DNA of 64,000 nt. Origin: Spiroplasma litorale (lineage in GTDB: Bacteria; Bacillota_I; Bacilli_A; Mycoplasmatales; Mycoplasmataceae). The position numbers and the translations under genes were made by a program. The notes under the pieces are model-generated. The model was given only the letters and a program-made list of their open reading frames with translations. It made no database searches and was not told where the DNA came from. The DNA is taken from the NCBI RefSeq assembly GCF_001267155.1, contig NZ_CP012357.1:372001-436000 (forward strand), given 5' to 3'. Below are positions 54,814-64,000 of the stretch, piece by piece; positions within the stretch are counted from its first letter, which is position 1, and the number at the start of each line of letters is the position of its first letter.

Positions 54814-56118
54814 ATGTTAATAAATGATGAAAAGAATTTAAAACTATTAATTGATAAGCAAAAAGTTTACAAAGAAGCATTAAATAATAGAATTTCTGAT
54901 GATGAAGCAAGAAAGTTTGTAGATGCTTTATTTGAAAATTATTTTTTAGACAATGATAATATTAATTTTTTAGTTTCAAATGGAGTTAATTTTTTTAACA
55001 TTGATAATAATGAGCAATGTTTTTGTTTAAGTAATAAACAATTTAAAGATTGTTGTTTTAAAAGTTTAAAAAAAACAAAAAAAAAGGAGTATTTAACTTT
55101 TTTAAAGGCAATTGTAAATAAAGAAGAGTATCCTAAATATTTAGAATATTCGAATAATTTATATTTAAAACACTATAGAGCTCTTGGTAAAGATGAGGTA
55201 TGTCATTTTATTAATTGTGAAAAAAATGCAGTAGAAAATAACTTATATAAAATAAATTTTGAAGAAGAATCTTATTTAAGCACTTATCGTAAAAATGTTT
55301 TTGATAATCACTTTCCTTTTGGAGAAATATTTTTTAATAATGTTAACAATAACACTTTTAATTTTTATGGATTTTGTTCAGAACATTTTAACTATGTAAA
55401 AAACATAGACATTAGAGAAAATAGCTCTGATTCAGATTTAAAACTTGTTAATTACTCGAGTTTATTATTTAAACTATTTAACAATAGAGTTTATTTAAGT
55501 GCGTTAAAAGAAGAATTTTATGAAATATTTAACTCGTTAGATAGTTCACTAAAGCCATTGTATGTATATAATTTAAAAAAAGTTTCTAATAAAGTTTCTT
55601 CTCTATTAAATTTATATTCAAGATATAAAGAGTGTTTACGAGAAGAAAATGACAATTTTAAAATATTAAAATTTTCACTACCTAAATCAAATAACTTTTT
55701 AGTGTTTGATCTTATGTACCCTCAAGTTACTCCTGAGGATTTCAAAATGGTTAATTCAATTAATAATGTATTTCTTGAAGAAAAAGCTGCATTAATAAGC
55801 ATGTTCAAAACAGATAAAGGTATTTTTTCAACAATCATTTATAATAAAAAAGATGAACAATTAAATAGTTATTTTGATCAATATTTAAAAATAATGGAAG
55901 GCAAACAAAAAAACTACGAGTTTTTTATCACAAATTGTGCTTTAATACTTTGCGATAATATAATTTTAAACAAAAGTTTCTTTGAAAAATTTAACGAAGG
56001 AGAACAAATATTCTACTCAGCATTAAATAAATTCAGGTTTGAACACCCCAATATGGGACAAGAATATTTAAAAATGAAATTTTTTGCTGGTTTCATAAAA
56101 GGTAATAATTTTTTTTAA
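54814..56118 (+). CDS. SEC-C zinc-motif protein, unknown role
   Basis: 434 residues. Residues about 67-80 read 'QCFCLSNKQFKDCCFKS', the CxCxSxxxxxxCC zinc motif of SEC-C domains. A second Cys/His region (about 130-210: 'CHFINCEKNAVENN' then 'FYGFCSEHFNYVKN') resembles the CxxxxC...SH...GFCxxHD domain that accompanies SEC-C in other bacteria, again likely metal binding. The remainder is helical. Soluble. 'gtgggg' precedes the ATG. Exact function unknown. Confidence 0.68.
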   Translation: MLINDEKNLKLLIDKQKVYKEALNNRISDDEARKFVDALFENYFLDNDNINFLVSNGVNFFNIDNNEQCFCLSNKQFKDCCFKSLKKTKKKEYLTFLKAIVNKEEYPKYLEYSNNLYLKHYRALGKDEVCHFINCEKNAVENNLYKINFEEESYLSTYRKNVFDNHFPFGEIFFNNVNNNTFNFYGFCSEHFNYVKNIDIRENSSDSDLKLVNYSSLLFKLFNNRVYLSALKEEFYEIFNSLDSSLKPLYVYNLKKVSNKVSSLLNLYSRYKECLREENDNFKILKFSLPKSNNFLVFDLMYPQVTPEDFKMVNSINNVFLEEKAALISMFKTDKGIFSTIIYNKKDEQLNSYFDQYLKIMEGKQKNYEFFITNCALILCDNIILNKSFFEKFNEGEQIFYSALNKFRFEHPNMGQEYLKMKFFAGFIKGNNFF

Positions 56119-56152
56119 AAAAACAGGAAACTAACTAAAGTTTCCTGTTTTT
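56117..56152. terminator. Bidirectional terminator between the SEC-C gene and guaC
   Basis: Stem AAACAGGAAACT/AGTTTCCTGTTT with loop AACTAA, A and T runs on both sides; the guaC stop codon (56131-56133) lies in its loop region. Confidence 0.9.
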
Positions 56153-57096
56153 AAAACTACATAATCGACGTTTTTAATATCTTCAAGCTTTGTTCCGCCT
56201 GCATAAGAAATTGAAGATTGCAAGTCTTCACACATTTCTTTGTAAGTACTCATAATTTTTCCTCTAATTTTAATTAGTTCTTTTTTGCCCTCAACATATC
56301 TTTTTTCACCCTTATTGTATTCACTAGCACTACCATAATATTCTTTATATAAGACACCATCAACTTCAACTGTTTTTCCAGGTGATTCCTCATGTGCTGC
56401 AAAAAGACTTCCAATCATACACATCTTTGCGCCAAATCTAATTGATTTGGCAATGTCACCATTAACTCTAAGACCACCATCTGCAATAATTGGTTTTTGT
56501 GCAGCTTTGCTACACCATTTTATGGCACCTAGTTGTCATCCTCCAGTTCCGAAACCAGTTTTAAGTTTTGTGATACAAACTTTACCAGGACCTACTCCAA
56601 CTTTAGTTGCGTCAGCTCCTCAATATTCAAGGTCTCTAACTGCTTGTGGAGTTGCAACATTACCTGCAATAATAAAAGATTGACCTTTGGTTTTTTCTTT
56701 TATATGAATGATCATATTTTTTACTTGCAATGAATGACCGTGAGCTATATCGATTGTAATAAAATCTGGTATTAAATTTTTTTCAACTAATTCATCGATT
56801 AATTTGAAATCATTTTCCTTAACACCAACACTAATTGAAGTAATTAGTTTTTTTTCTTTCATTTTCTTTACAAACTTTACAGCATCTACATTAAATCTAT
56901 GCATTACATAAAAGTAATTCTCAATTGCTAATTTTTCAGCAAGTTCTTCGTTAATTACAGAAGCCATATTAGCTGGCACAACTGGTAATTTAAATGTAAA
57001 TTTACCAAGTTTTACACTAGTGTCACATTCACTCCTAGATTTTACTTTACAAAAGTTCGGAATTAACTGAACATCTTCATAATCTATTACATACAT
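56131..57096 (-). CDS. guaC: GMP reductase
   Basis: 321 residues. The IMPDH/GMPR fold is clear; '[20 protein letters not shown]' contains the catalytic Cys174 and the segment that separates GMP reductase from IMP dehydrogenase (no CBS domains; length about 320). It converts GMP to IMP with NADPH, so adenine and guanine nucleotides can be interconverted alongside apt. 'gaggga' lies upstream of the ATG; azoR ends 24 bases upstream on the same strand, so they form an operon. Confidence 0.94.
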
Positions 57097-57120
57097 ATTT
57101 GATCCCTCTTTATTTTTCTA

Positions 57121-57723
57121 TTAAAAATTTTTAGATATTTCAGATATTTTATCTATTATTGTATCAATAGCGCTTTTAGCATCCATTTTTGAAATGGGTT
57201 CAGTTTTTGTTCCTGCAAGTAATATCGGCTCATTTACTTTTGCGCCTACAAATTCTCATGTTCCTTTTAAAAATTCTGTATGATTACCAAAAGGGTATCA
57301 ACCTAATGGTGCCCCTTGAGTTGTTAATATTTGAACTTTTAAGTGGTTTAATAATCCAACTGAACCGTCTTTTTTAGCGTATTTGTATGAAAATGAATGA
57401 TCTGCTAATAATACATGATCTAAATAGTTTTTAATTAAACCACTAACATTAAAATTATTCATTGGACTAGATATAATAACTTTATCTACTGATTTTAATT
57501 GTTCGATATATTTTATTGCATCCTCGTCATTGAAATAAATTTGAAAATTTTCTCTTGAAAGAGTTTTTTTTGCCATTTCTTCATTATTTAAGTCTAAGTA
57601 TATAAATTCATCTTCTTTATTTACTTTTTTATATTCTTCAATGAATCTGTTTGTTAATTCAATTGAATAAGATTTATCTTTTGGACTTACTGTTCCATAT
57701 ATAACTAATACCTTATTTTTCAT
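57121..57723 (-). CDS. azoR: FMN-dependent NADH-azoreductase
   Basis: 200 residues of the flavodoxin-like AzoR/AcpD family. 'VIISSPMNNFNVSGLIKNYL' and 'ILTTQGAPLGWYPFGNHTEF' are its FMN-binding loops. Reduces quinones and azo compounds and probably protects against electrophiles. Start ATG has 'ggaggta' close upstream, an ideal site. First gene of the azoR-guaC pair, divergent from udk across about 105 bp. Confidence 0.9.
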
Positions 57724-57829
57724 TTAAGTACCTCCGTATTACATACTATTATTTTAAATAACTTTTACAATAAAATTTTATTTATTTTTATAATTTAATT
57801 TATAATAGAAATATAAATAGGGGTTTTTT

Positions 57830-58456
57830 GTGAAAAAGGTAACAATTATTACTATAGCAGGTGGAAGTGCAAGTGGTAAAACTACATTTGCTCAAACTTT
57901 ATCAGATAAAATTTTTAAAAAACACTCAGTGACTCATTTTTCTATGGATAATTATTATAAAGATTTTAGCGACTTAAAATTAGAAGAAAGAGAAAAACTT
58001 AATTTTGATCACCCTAAATCTCTTGATATTGAATTAATATGTAAACATCTTGATGATTTGTTAAAATTTAAACCAATCAAAGTTCCTTTATATGATTTTA
58101 AAAATCATTGTCAATCTGGTGAATATAAAATTATAGAACCATCAGAAGTTGTTATATTAGATGGTATATTAGCATTACAAATTGATGAAATTAGAAAAAA
58201 AAGTGATATCAAAATATTTATAAGAACTGATGATGATATTCGTTTTATTAGAAGGTTACAAAGGGACGTGAATGAAAGGGGAAGAACATTAGATAACGTA
58301 ATAAATCATTATTTATCAACTGTTAGACCTATGTATAAATTTTTTGTTGAACCTTCAATTGAGCATGCTGATATAATCGTTCCTTACTATGAGGGTAATG
58401 TAATTGCAATGGACTTGGTTGCAGCTAAAATTAACTTACTGTTATCAAATAAATAA
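57830..58456 (+). CDS. udk: Uridine kinase
   Basis: 208 residues from a GTG start after 'aggggt'. P-loop GGSASGKTT (11-19), 'FSMDNYYKDFSDL' and 'NFDHPKSLDIELI' (substrate site), 'IFIRTDDDIRFIRRLQRDV'. Phosphorylates uridine and cytidine for pyrimidine salvage. Confidence 0.95.
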   Translation: MKKVTIITIAGGSASGKTTFAQTLSDKIFKKHSVTHFSMDNYYKDFSDLKLEEREKLNFDHPKSLDIELICKHLDDLLKFKPIKVPLYDFKNHCQSGEYKIIEPSEVVILDGILALQIDEIRKKSDIKIFIRTDDDIRFIRRLQRDVNERGRTLDNVINHYLSTVRPMYKFFVEPSIEHADIIVPYYEGNVIAMDLVAAKINLLLSNK

Positions 58457-58509
58457 TTTATTAAAATATTTTTATATTTTACATATATTTTTAAATATCA
58501 CTTTTTAGG

Positions 58510-58537
58510 TTGATATATCTGTTTTCAAATATATAAT
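58510..58537 (+). promoter_or_regulatory. Promoter of a possibly leaderless gene
   Basis: TTGATA (58510-58515) and TATAAT (58532-58537), spacer 16; the ATG of the next gene lies only six bases after the -10, where transcription should start. Confidence 0.6.
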
Positions 58538-58543
58538 AATGTT

Positions 58544-59281
58544 ATGAAAAAAGAAGAACTATTATGTAATTTACATGAAAAAAACATTAAAAAATTTAAG
58601 TTATTTTATTTACAGATAATAGTTTTTAACTTGATTTTATTAAATTTTAATATAACTACTACATTTTTAACAATGATTTATATTGAAGCATTATTTGTAA
58701 TGGTTTTTATAATAATAAAATTTAAAATCAACTTATTAAATAATGATTTCAGTTTTGATAAAGTTGATGTAAAAAATAAAATCTTATTAAAAATATTAAA
58801 ATTTAATTTATTTGTATTATTTAATTTATTAATATTAATTGCATTTTTTTATAAAATAAACTTTAGTTACAACTTTTTTTTATTTAAAAATTCAATAACT
58901 AACAATCATAATACTGTATTTAAAAATATTATTACTTATTTAAAATATACTTTTTTATTGGTATCAATTCTCCTAGCTTTAATTTCTATTATATTTATGA
59001 TATTTATTTTTAATGTCTATAGTATTTTTATCTATTTATATGCTAGTTTGACTTTATTTTTAAAACTTTTTTATAAATTATTAAAAAATAAACTTTTATT
59101 ACTATATAAATATATAAAAAATATAACCTGAGTAAGTATAAAGTTTATTTGTAATATCAAAGATGTTTTTTTAAAAGAATTTAAAAATAAATTTTTAAAC
59201 TTGGTTTATTTTAAAATGATATTTTTTTTACATTCGAAAAAAGAAAAAATATACCTTTATTATAAAAAAAATAATTTATAA
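58544..59281 (+). CDS. Hypothetical membrane protein, possibly leaderless
   Basis: 245 residues, extremely rich in Phe, Ile, Leu, Lys and Asn, with four hydrophobic segments (about 20-38, 40-58, 88-104, 130-160). No recognised family. There is no Shine-Dalgarno upstream, and the only promoter puts the transcript start at the ATG itself, so translation may be leaderless. It ends 18 bases before the lipoprotein gene and may be in the same transcript. Confidence 0.65.
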
Positions 59282-59299
59282 ATAAAGGAGAAAAAGAAA

Positions 59300-61609
59300 A
59301 TGAAAAAACTAATAAATACACTAACTGCTATAACAATTTTATTATCACCAATAACTTCAATTATTTCATGTGGTACAAAAAAAGATTCAGAAAAAGAAGT
59401 CGATAATAATTACAGTAGTTTAACTGACGTTCAAAAACAAATGTATAATGGTGCTGAGATATTAAGTAAGTTAATAATTGCAAGTAGACATGAGAATTTA
59501 AATTATAATATAAACGAAATATTATCAATGTATTTAGCACCAACACCAACCGCATTAAAAATACCTACAAGCTATACTTATAATAAAAAACAAGTTGATT
59601 TTAGTAATTCAATTGAAATGTTTAAAAGTATATTAATGCCTTCAATCTCAAAAATAGATATAGATAAAAATGCAGGTGTTTATGCCAGTTACATAATGGG
59701 AATGTATGAAGATGGTTTCTATAAAGATTATTTAAAAAATGGATATTTCGAAGATTCATTTAATAAAGAAGGTGGAAAAGGTTTTAATAAATCAAGCAAC
59801 AATGAAATGGGAATACTTGCTGGTTTAGATAAAGAATTAAAACTTTCTAATGAAGAATCAAGAAAAGACCTATCATGAGCAATCCAAGATACAGGCGCAT
59901 TAACAAATTATTTACTTAATAAAGGATATGATGGTTCTTACCCAGGCGATTCAAATGGTACAAAAGGTCCAACTGGCCACCCAACCGATGAAAGAGGTGG
60001 AACAAATAGTGCGGGATATCTTTTTTATAATTCAATAATTTCAAATGGTAAAGGTAGTTATAATGCCTTTCAAAAAGAAGTTACAGTCCAAGATAAGTTA
60101 GACCAAGGTAATAATTTTAAAAAAGGTGATTTTATTAATAAAATATATTCTTCAGAAATAAATGGAATAAATTTTAATAAAATAGGTTCAATGTTTTCAA
60201 ATACTGCTGGTTACTTAAATATAAGTGGTTACATTAATAGTTTTGTAACATTGCTAAAAAATGTATCAGAATCAGATTTTGGATCTGAGTATCTATTAAA
60301 TGCTGCTAATTACTTTACGCCAATGGTAGTTAATGTAAAAGATGAAACAAACTCAAGAGTACAATTAGTAGGATTAAGTCTTTTATATAATGCTCAAGAA
60401 GCAGTTTATAATATTATGAATAAAACAACTAGGGATGGTAAAAGTTTAAAATCATTTTTAAAAGACAATGGATTTAGTGAAGATTTACTTAGTAAAAAAT
60501 ATGAAGATATTAAGTCAATTGGAATTAATGAAGTTCTTACTGATGTTGGTAAAATTGATAAAATTAAAGTTACAAGGATTTATTCGAATAACAATTCATT
60601 AGAATCTTTAAAAAATACTTCATTATTTTTAAAAGAGTTGAAAACCTTTCAAACTAATTTAAAAACAGAAAAGTTAAAAAAAGAGTTCTCACAAACTTTT
60701 TACACAGATGTTACAAGTCCTTTTTACCAAGCTTATAATCTTATAATTAAACCCCCAATTGCTGGAATTGGTGGAATAGGTGAATCTGGTTGAAAAGAAT
60801 TGATGTCTGAAGATGGTTCTGGCGCTGTTAATTTATTGAACTTATTATCAATTGCATATGATAACCTTTCAAATGAAGATACAAAAGAATTATTAGAAAC
60901 AGTTACTTCTAAATTCAATAATGTAAGTATAAACTCTTTGAGTAGAAGTCAAAAACTAGGTTTAATAAATGATCTAGGTTATGATTCATTAAACAAAAAA
61001 TACAAAGAAAATTCATATATGGGTATTTTTTATAACATTATAAAAAACGAAAACATTGCAGGTGTAAGTGAACTAAACTCTTTATTAGACTTTTTAAATG
61101 ATTCAGTAAACAGAGAAATGAAGACACTACATGAAAATGCACTTCAATATATATATGATGATAATTACTGAAAATTAAATAATATAAATCTTAACTCCAC
61201 AGCTCCAAATGAAATTGGTGGAGAAATGGAATTTACATTATCATACACTGGTAATGGTGATGCAGATTCAAATGCAGATCAACAAACTCAGAAAGTAAAT
61301 GTACCAGACAATTTCAACCCTTATCAAACATTGATTAAACATCAAGAAGATTATGCAAATAGTGATTCTTTGAAAAATTCAATTGATAAAAATAAAAAAT
61401 CTGGGATTATTTTGGGTAAAGAACAGTTAAATATGTCTGATGAAGATATATTAAATTATGATGGTAAAGGCGAAAACTACAAAGCTGTTAACCATAAATA
61501 TACTATTAAATGAAAAAATATTAGTGATGACATTGACAATCCATACTGAATAATAGTAGATATGAAATCATTTAACAGTGATGGTAAAGAATTTTACAAT
61601 ATATATTAA
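59300..61609 (+). CDS. Large surface lipoprotein
   Basis: 769 residues. Signal peptide with lipobox 'ITSIISC' (Cys24), preceded by the consensus 'aaaggag' site. The mature protein is Asn/Ser/Lys-rich with regions like 'GGTNSAGYLFYNSII' and no known domain; mostly helical with Gly-rich loops. Typical of lineage-specific Mollicutes surface lipoproteins. Followed by a strong terminator. Confidence 0.82.
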
Positions 61610-61635
61610 AAATAACGCTCAAAAGCGTTATTTTT
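61608..61635 (+). terminator. Terminator after the large lipoprotein
   Basis: AAAAATAACGCT/AGCGTTATTTTT stem, loop CAAA, overlapping the stop codon. Confidence 0.9.
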
Positions 61636-61673
61636 AATATATATTAATAGTTTTATATATAAATAAATTTGTA

Positions 61674-61701
61674 TTGACATATTTATTATTTATATTATTA
61701 T
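61674..61701 (+). promoter_or_regulatory. parE promoter
   Basis: Consensus TTGACA (61674-61679) and TATTAT (61696-61701), spacer 16, about 60 bases before the start codon. Confidence 0.8.
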
Positions 61702-61761
61702 ATAAAAGATATTTATTATAAAATTATAATATTCTAGTTTATTTATGAATGGTGGGGCACA

Positions 61762-63690
61762 ATGGCAAATGAAAATAAATTAAATTATAACGAAGAAAGT
61801 ATTCAGGTTCTTGAAGGTTTAGATGCAGTACGTAAAAGACCTGGTATGTATATTGGTTCAACAGACTCAAAAGGTTTGCATCATTTGGTTTGAGAAATAG
61901 TTGATAATTCAATTGATGAATCATTAGCGGGTGCGTGTAATGAAATTAATGTTTCAATTGAAAAAGATGGTTCAATAACAGTAAAAGATAATGGTAGAGG
62001 AGTTCCTATTGGTAGTTACAGAGGAACTAATAAATCTACACCTGAAATAATCTTTTCAGTTTTGCATGCTGGAGGTAAGTTTGGTGGAGAAGGATATAAA
62101 ACATCAGGAGGACTTCATGGTGTTGGATCTTCTGTTGTTAATGCTTTGTCTAGTAAATTTAAAGTTACTATTTATAGAGATAATAAAATATCTACTATAA
62201 GGTTTGCTAATGGTGGTAAATTAACACAACCATTAAAAGAAACAGGTTCTACAAAACAAACAGGTACAATGGTAAATTTTTTACCAGATGAAACTATTTT
62301 TTCAACTACTAAATTTTCTTTTTCAACAATCTCAGAAAGGTTAAAAGAATCAGCTTTATTAAATTCAGGACTTAAAATCACATTAAAAGATAATAGAAGT
62401 GATAAGTATATTGAGTACAAATATGAAAATGGTTTAATAGAGTTTGTTCATGAGTTAAGAGGTAGTCAAAAAGCTTTAACCTCTCCAATAATTATAAAAG
62501 GTAATAATCAAAGTATTGATGTTGAAATAGCAATGCTTTATACAAATGAATTTTCAGAAACAGTACTAGGGTTTGCAAATAATGTTAAGACTAGCGAAGG
62601 TGGAACTCATGTAGTTGGATTTAAGTCTGGTTTAGTTAAAGCACTTAATGATTATGGTAAAAACCAAGGAATTTTAAAAGAAAGAGATAAAAAACTTGAC
62701 GCATCAGATATAAAAGAAGGTTTAATTGCAGTGGTAACTGTTAAAATACCTGAAAACTTAATTCAGTATGAAGGTCAAACAAAAGGTAAATTAGGAACTG
62801 CAGAAGCAAAAGTGGTTTGTGAAAAGATAACTGAAACTAGTATTAATTTTTGATTACAAGAAAATAAAACTTTAGCGATTTCTTTAATTGAAAAAGCTCT
62901 TTTAGCAAGAAGAGCAAAAGAAGAAGCTAGAAAAGCGAGACAAGCAGTTAGAGATCAAAAAAACAAATCAAAATCAAGAAATATGCTTGGTAAATTAACA
63001 CCAGCTCAAGGTAAAGAAAAAGAGTTAAATGAATTATTTTTAGTTGAAGGTGATTCGGCTGGAGGAAGTGCAAAATCAGGAAGAGATAGAAAATTTCAAG
63101 CTATTTTGCCTCTTAAAGGTAAGGTAATAAATGCAGAAAAATCTAAACTTGTAGATTTATTAAAAAACGAAGAAATAGTTACTATAATGAATGCTATTGG
63201 AGCAGGTGTGGGTAGTGACTTTGATGTAAATGATATAAATTATGGTAAAATTATAATAATGACTGATGCAGATACAGATGGAGCCCATATCCAAACTTTA
63301 TTGTTAACATTCTTTTATAGATATATGAAAGATTTGATTATAAACAAAAAAATCTACATTGCATTACCTCCGTTATTTAAGATAACTGGATCTAATAAAA
63401 AAGATTTCAAATACTTATGAACTGAAGATGAATTAGCTTTATATATGAAAAAAAGCAAATCAAAATTTGAAATTCAAAGATATAAAGGGTTGGGTGAGAT
63501 GAATGCCTCTCAATTATGGGAAACAACAATGGACCCCGAGAAAAGAAAGTTAATTTTAGTAAAAATAGACGATGGACTGGCTGCTGAAAACTCCTTTAGA
63601 ACATTAATGGGAGATAATTCAGACAAAAGAAAAGAATGAATTGAAGAAAATGTCAAATTCACTCTTGAAGAAAACGTTGACTTTATTTAA
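61762..63690 (+). CDS. parE: DNA topoisomerase IV subunit B
   Basis: 642 residues. GHKL ATPase motifs '[15 protein letters not shown]', '[11 protein letters not shown]' and '[20 protein letters not shown]'; the T in YKTSGG favours ParE over GyrB (usually YKVSGG). Toprim motifs '[17 protein letters not shown]' and '[14 protein letters not shown]', C-terminal '[19 protein letters not shown]'. With ParC it decatenates chromosomes. parC is not the next gene, unlike many relatives. Confidence 0.93.
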
Positions 63691-63721
63691 AAAATAAAAG
63701 ACTAGAATCGTGGTGAACAAA

Positions 63722-64000
63722 GTGAGCAAAAAACCATCATATGACAAATTAATAGGTGCAGTATTAAAAAAAATTGATGAGTATAATAAAATTAACTCAG
63801 ATATTAAAAGATATAACATTTTTAATAGTTTTAGCATTTCTTATGAAATTGAAGAAAACTCACTTTATTTCGAAATCCACAATACTGAAGATACAGAGGA
63901 TCTTTCTTTAACATCGCTTTCTTCAGAACAATCAATTAGAATTGATATTGAAAAATTAAATGAAGTTAATTGGTTGATGAAAACAATAAATAGATTTATA
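63722..64000 (+). CDS. Hypothetical protein, 5' part (continues beyond window)
   Basis: 93 codons are visible from a GTG at 63722, for which 'ggtga' gives a ribosome binding site; a GTG at 63713 is also possible. The sequence ('SYDKLIGAVLKKIDEYNKI', 'FSISYEIEENSLYFEIHN') is not the start of ParC and is not recognised. It lies 31 bases after parE and may be in its operon. Confidence 0.6.
   Translation, partial: MSKKPSYDKLIGAVLKKIDEYNKINSDIKRYNIFNSFSISYEIEENSLYFEIHNTEDTEDLSLTSLSSEQSIRIDIEKLNEVNWLMKTINRFI

Noticed and set aside
1-64000. CRISPR arrays, prophage genes, rRNA operons, replication origin (DnaA boxes with dnaA), restriction-modification genes.
   Set aside because: I looked for regularly spaced repeats, phage structural genes, rRNA-like segments and methylase motifs on both strands and found none I could support.

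Overview
The window comes from a wall-less, very AT-rich bacterium of the Mollicutes, most likely a Spiroplasma or a close Entomoplasmatales relative. UGA is read as tryptophan: genes such as secDF, fruA, relA, hisS-aspS and the large ABC permease only become full length when in-frame TGA codons are decoded as Trp. Other pointers are lipoproteins with Mollicutes lipoboxes, no cell-wall genes, a PTS-type sugar economy, purine salvage (apt, guaC) and a RavA/ViaA pair. All CDS below were read with genetic code 4; TGG is used occasionally.

Layout. 1-5.5 kb: end of infB and rbfA, then a reverse-strand dicarboxylate/amino-acid symporter and a NADH oxidase/CoA-disulfide reductase, and two convergent ECF transporter S components. 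5.6-9.7 kb: rsmE, a tandem pair of unknown proteins that look like degenerate nucleotidyltransferases, and a hairpin-rich gap. 9.8-18.8 kb: RNA maturation and housekeeping genes (truB, FAD synthetase, rpsO, miaA, trmL, DEAD-box helicase, rdgB), an RpiR regulator, tRNA-Gly(UCC), a LicA-like kinase, a degenerate HNH-like protein and a candidate structured RNA in front of miaA. 18.9-24.2 kb: ravA, viaA and a PPC-domain protein in one operon, then a nucleosidase-like protein with a large unknown C-terminal half. 24.2-34.7 kb: a small unknown gene, a frameshifted yitT homologue, a ComN-like regulator, an enlarged secDF, apt and relA, with an IS3-family element between apt and relA. 34.9-38.0 kb: an ABC ATPase with an acidic tail and two unknown proteins. 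38.0-43.5 kb: fruR-fruK-fruA, followed by a second IS between fruA and its apparent terminator. 43.7-48.8 kb: a giant ABC permease and a lipoprotein. 49-56 kb: hisS-aspS and four unknown proteins, one with a SEC-C zinc motif. 56-64 kb: azoR-guaC, udk, a possibly leaderless membrane protein gene, a large lipoprotein, parE and the beginning of an unknown gene.

How the genes fit together. Translation and RNA maturation (infB, rbfA, rsmE, truB, miaA, trmL, rpsO, hisS, aspS) and nucleotide salvage and sanitation (apt, guaC, udk, rdgB, relA for (p)ppGpp) dominate. Fructose enters through FruA and is phosphorylated by FruK under FruR. SecDF, the ABC permease and the lipoproteins form the envelope and secretion part. 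The least understood parts are the RavA-ViaA-PPC operon, the nucleosidase fusion, the nucleotidyltransferase-like pair, the structured RNA before miaA and the stem-loop series at 8.9-9.1 kb. Apart from the two IS copies I see no prophage, CRISPR array, replication origin or rRNA operon.
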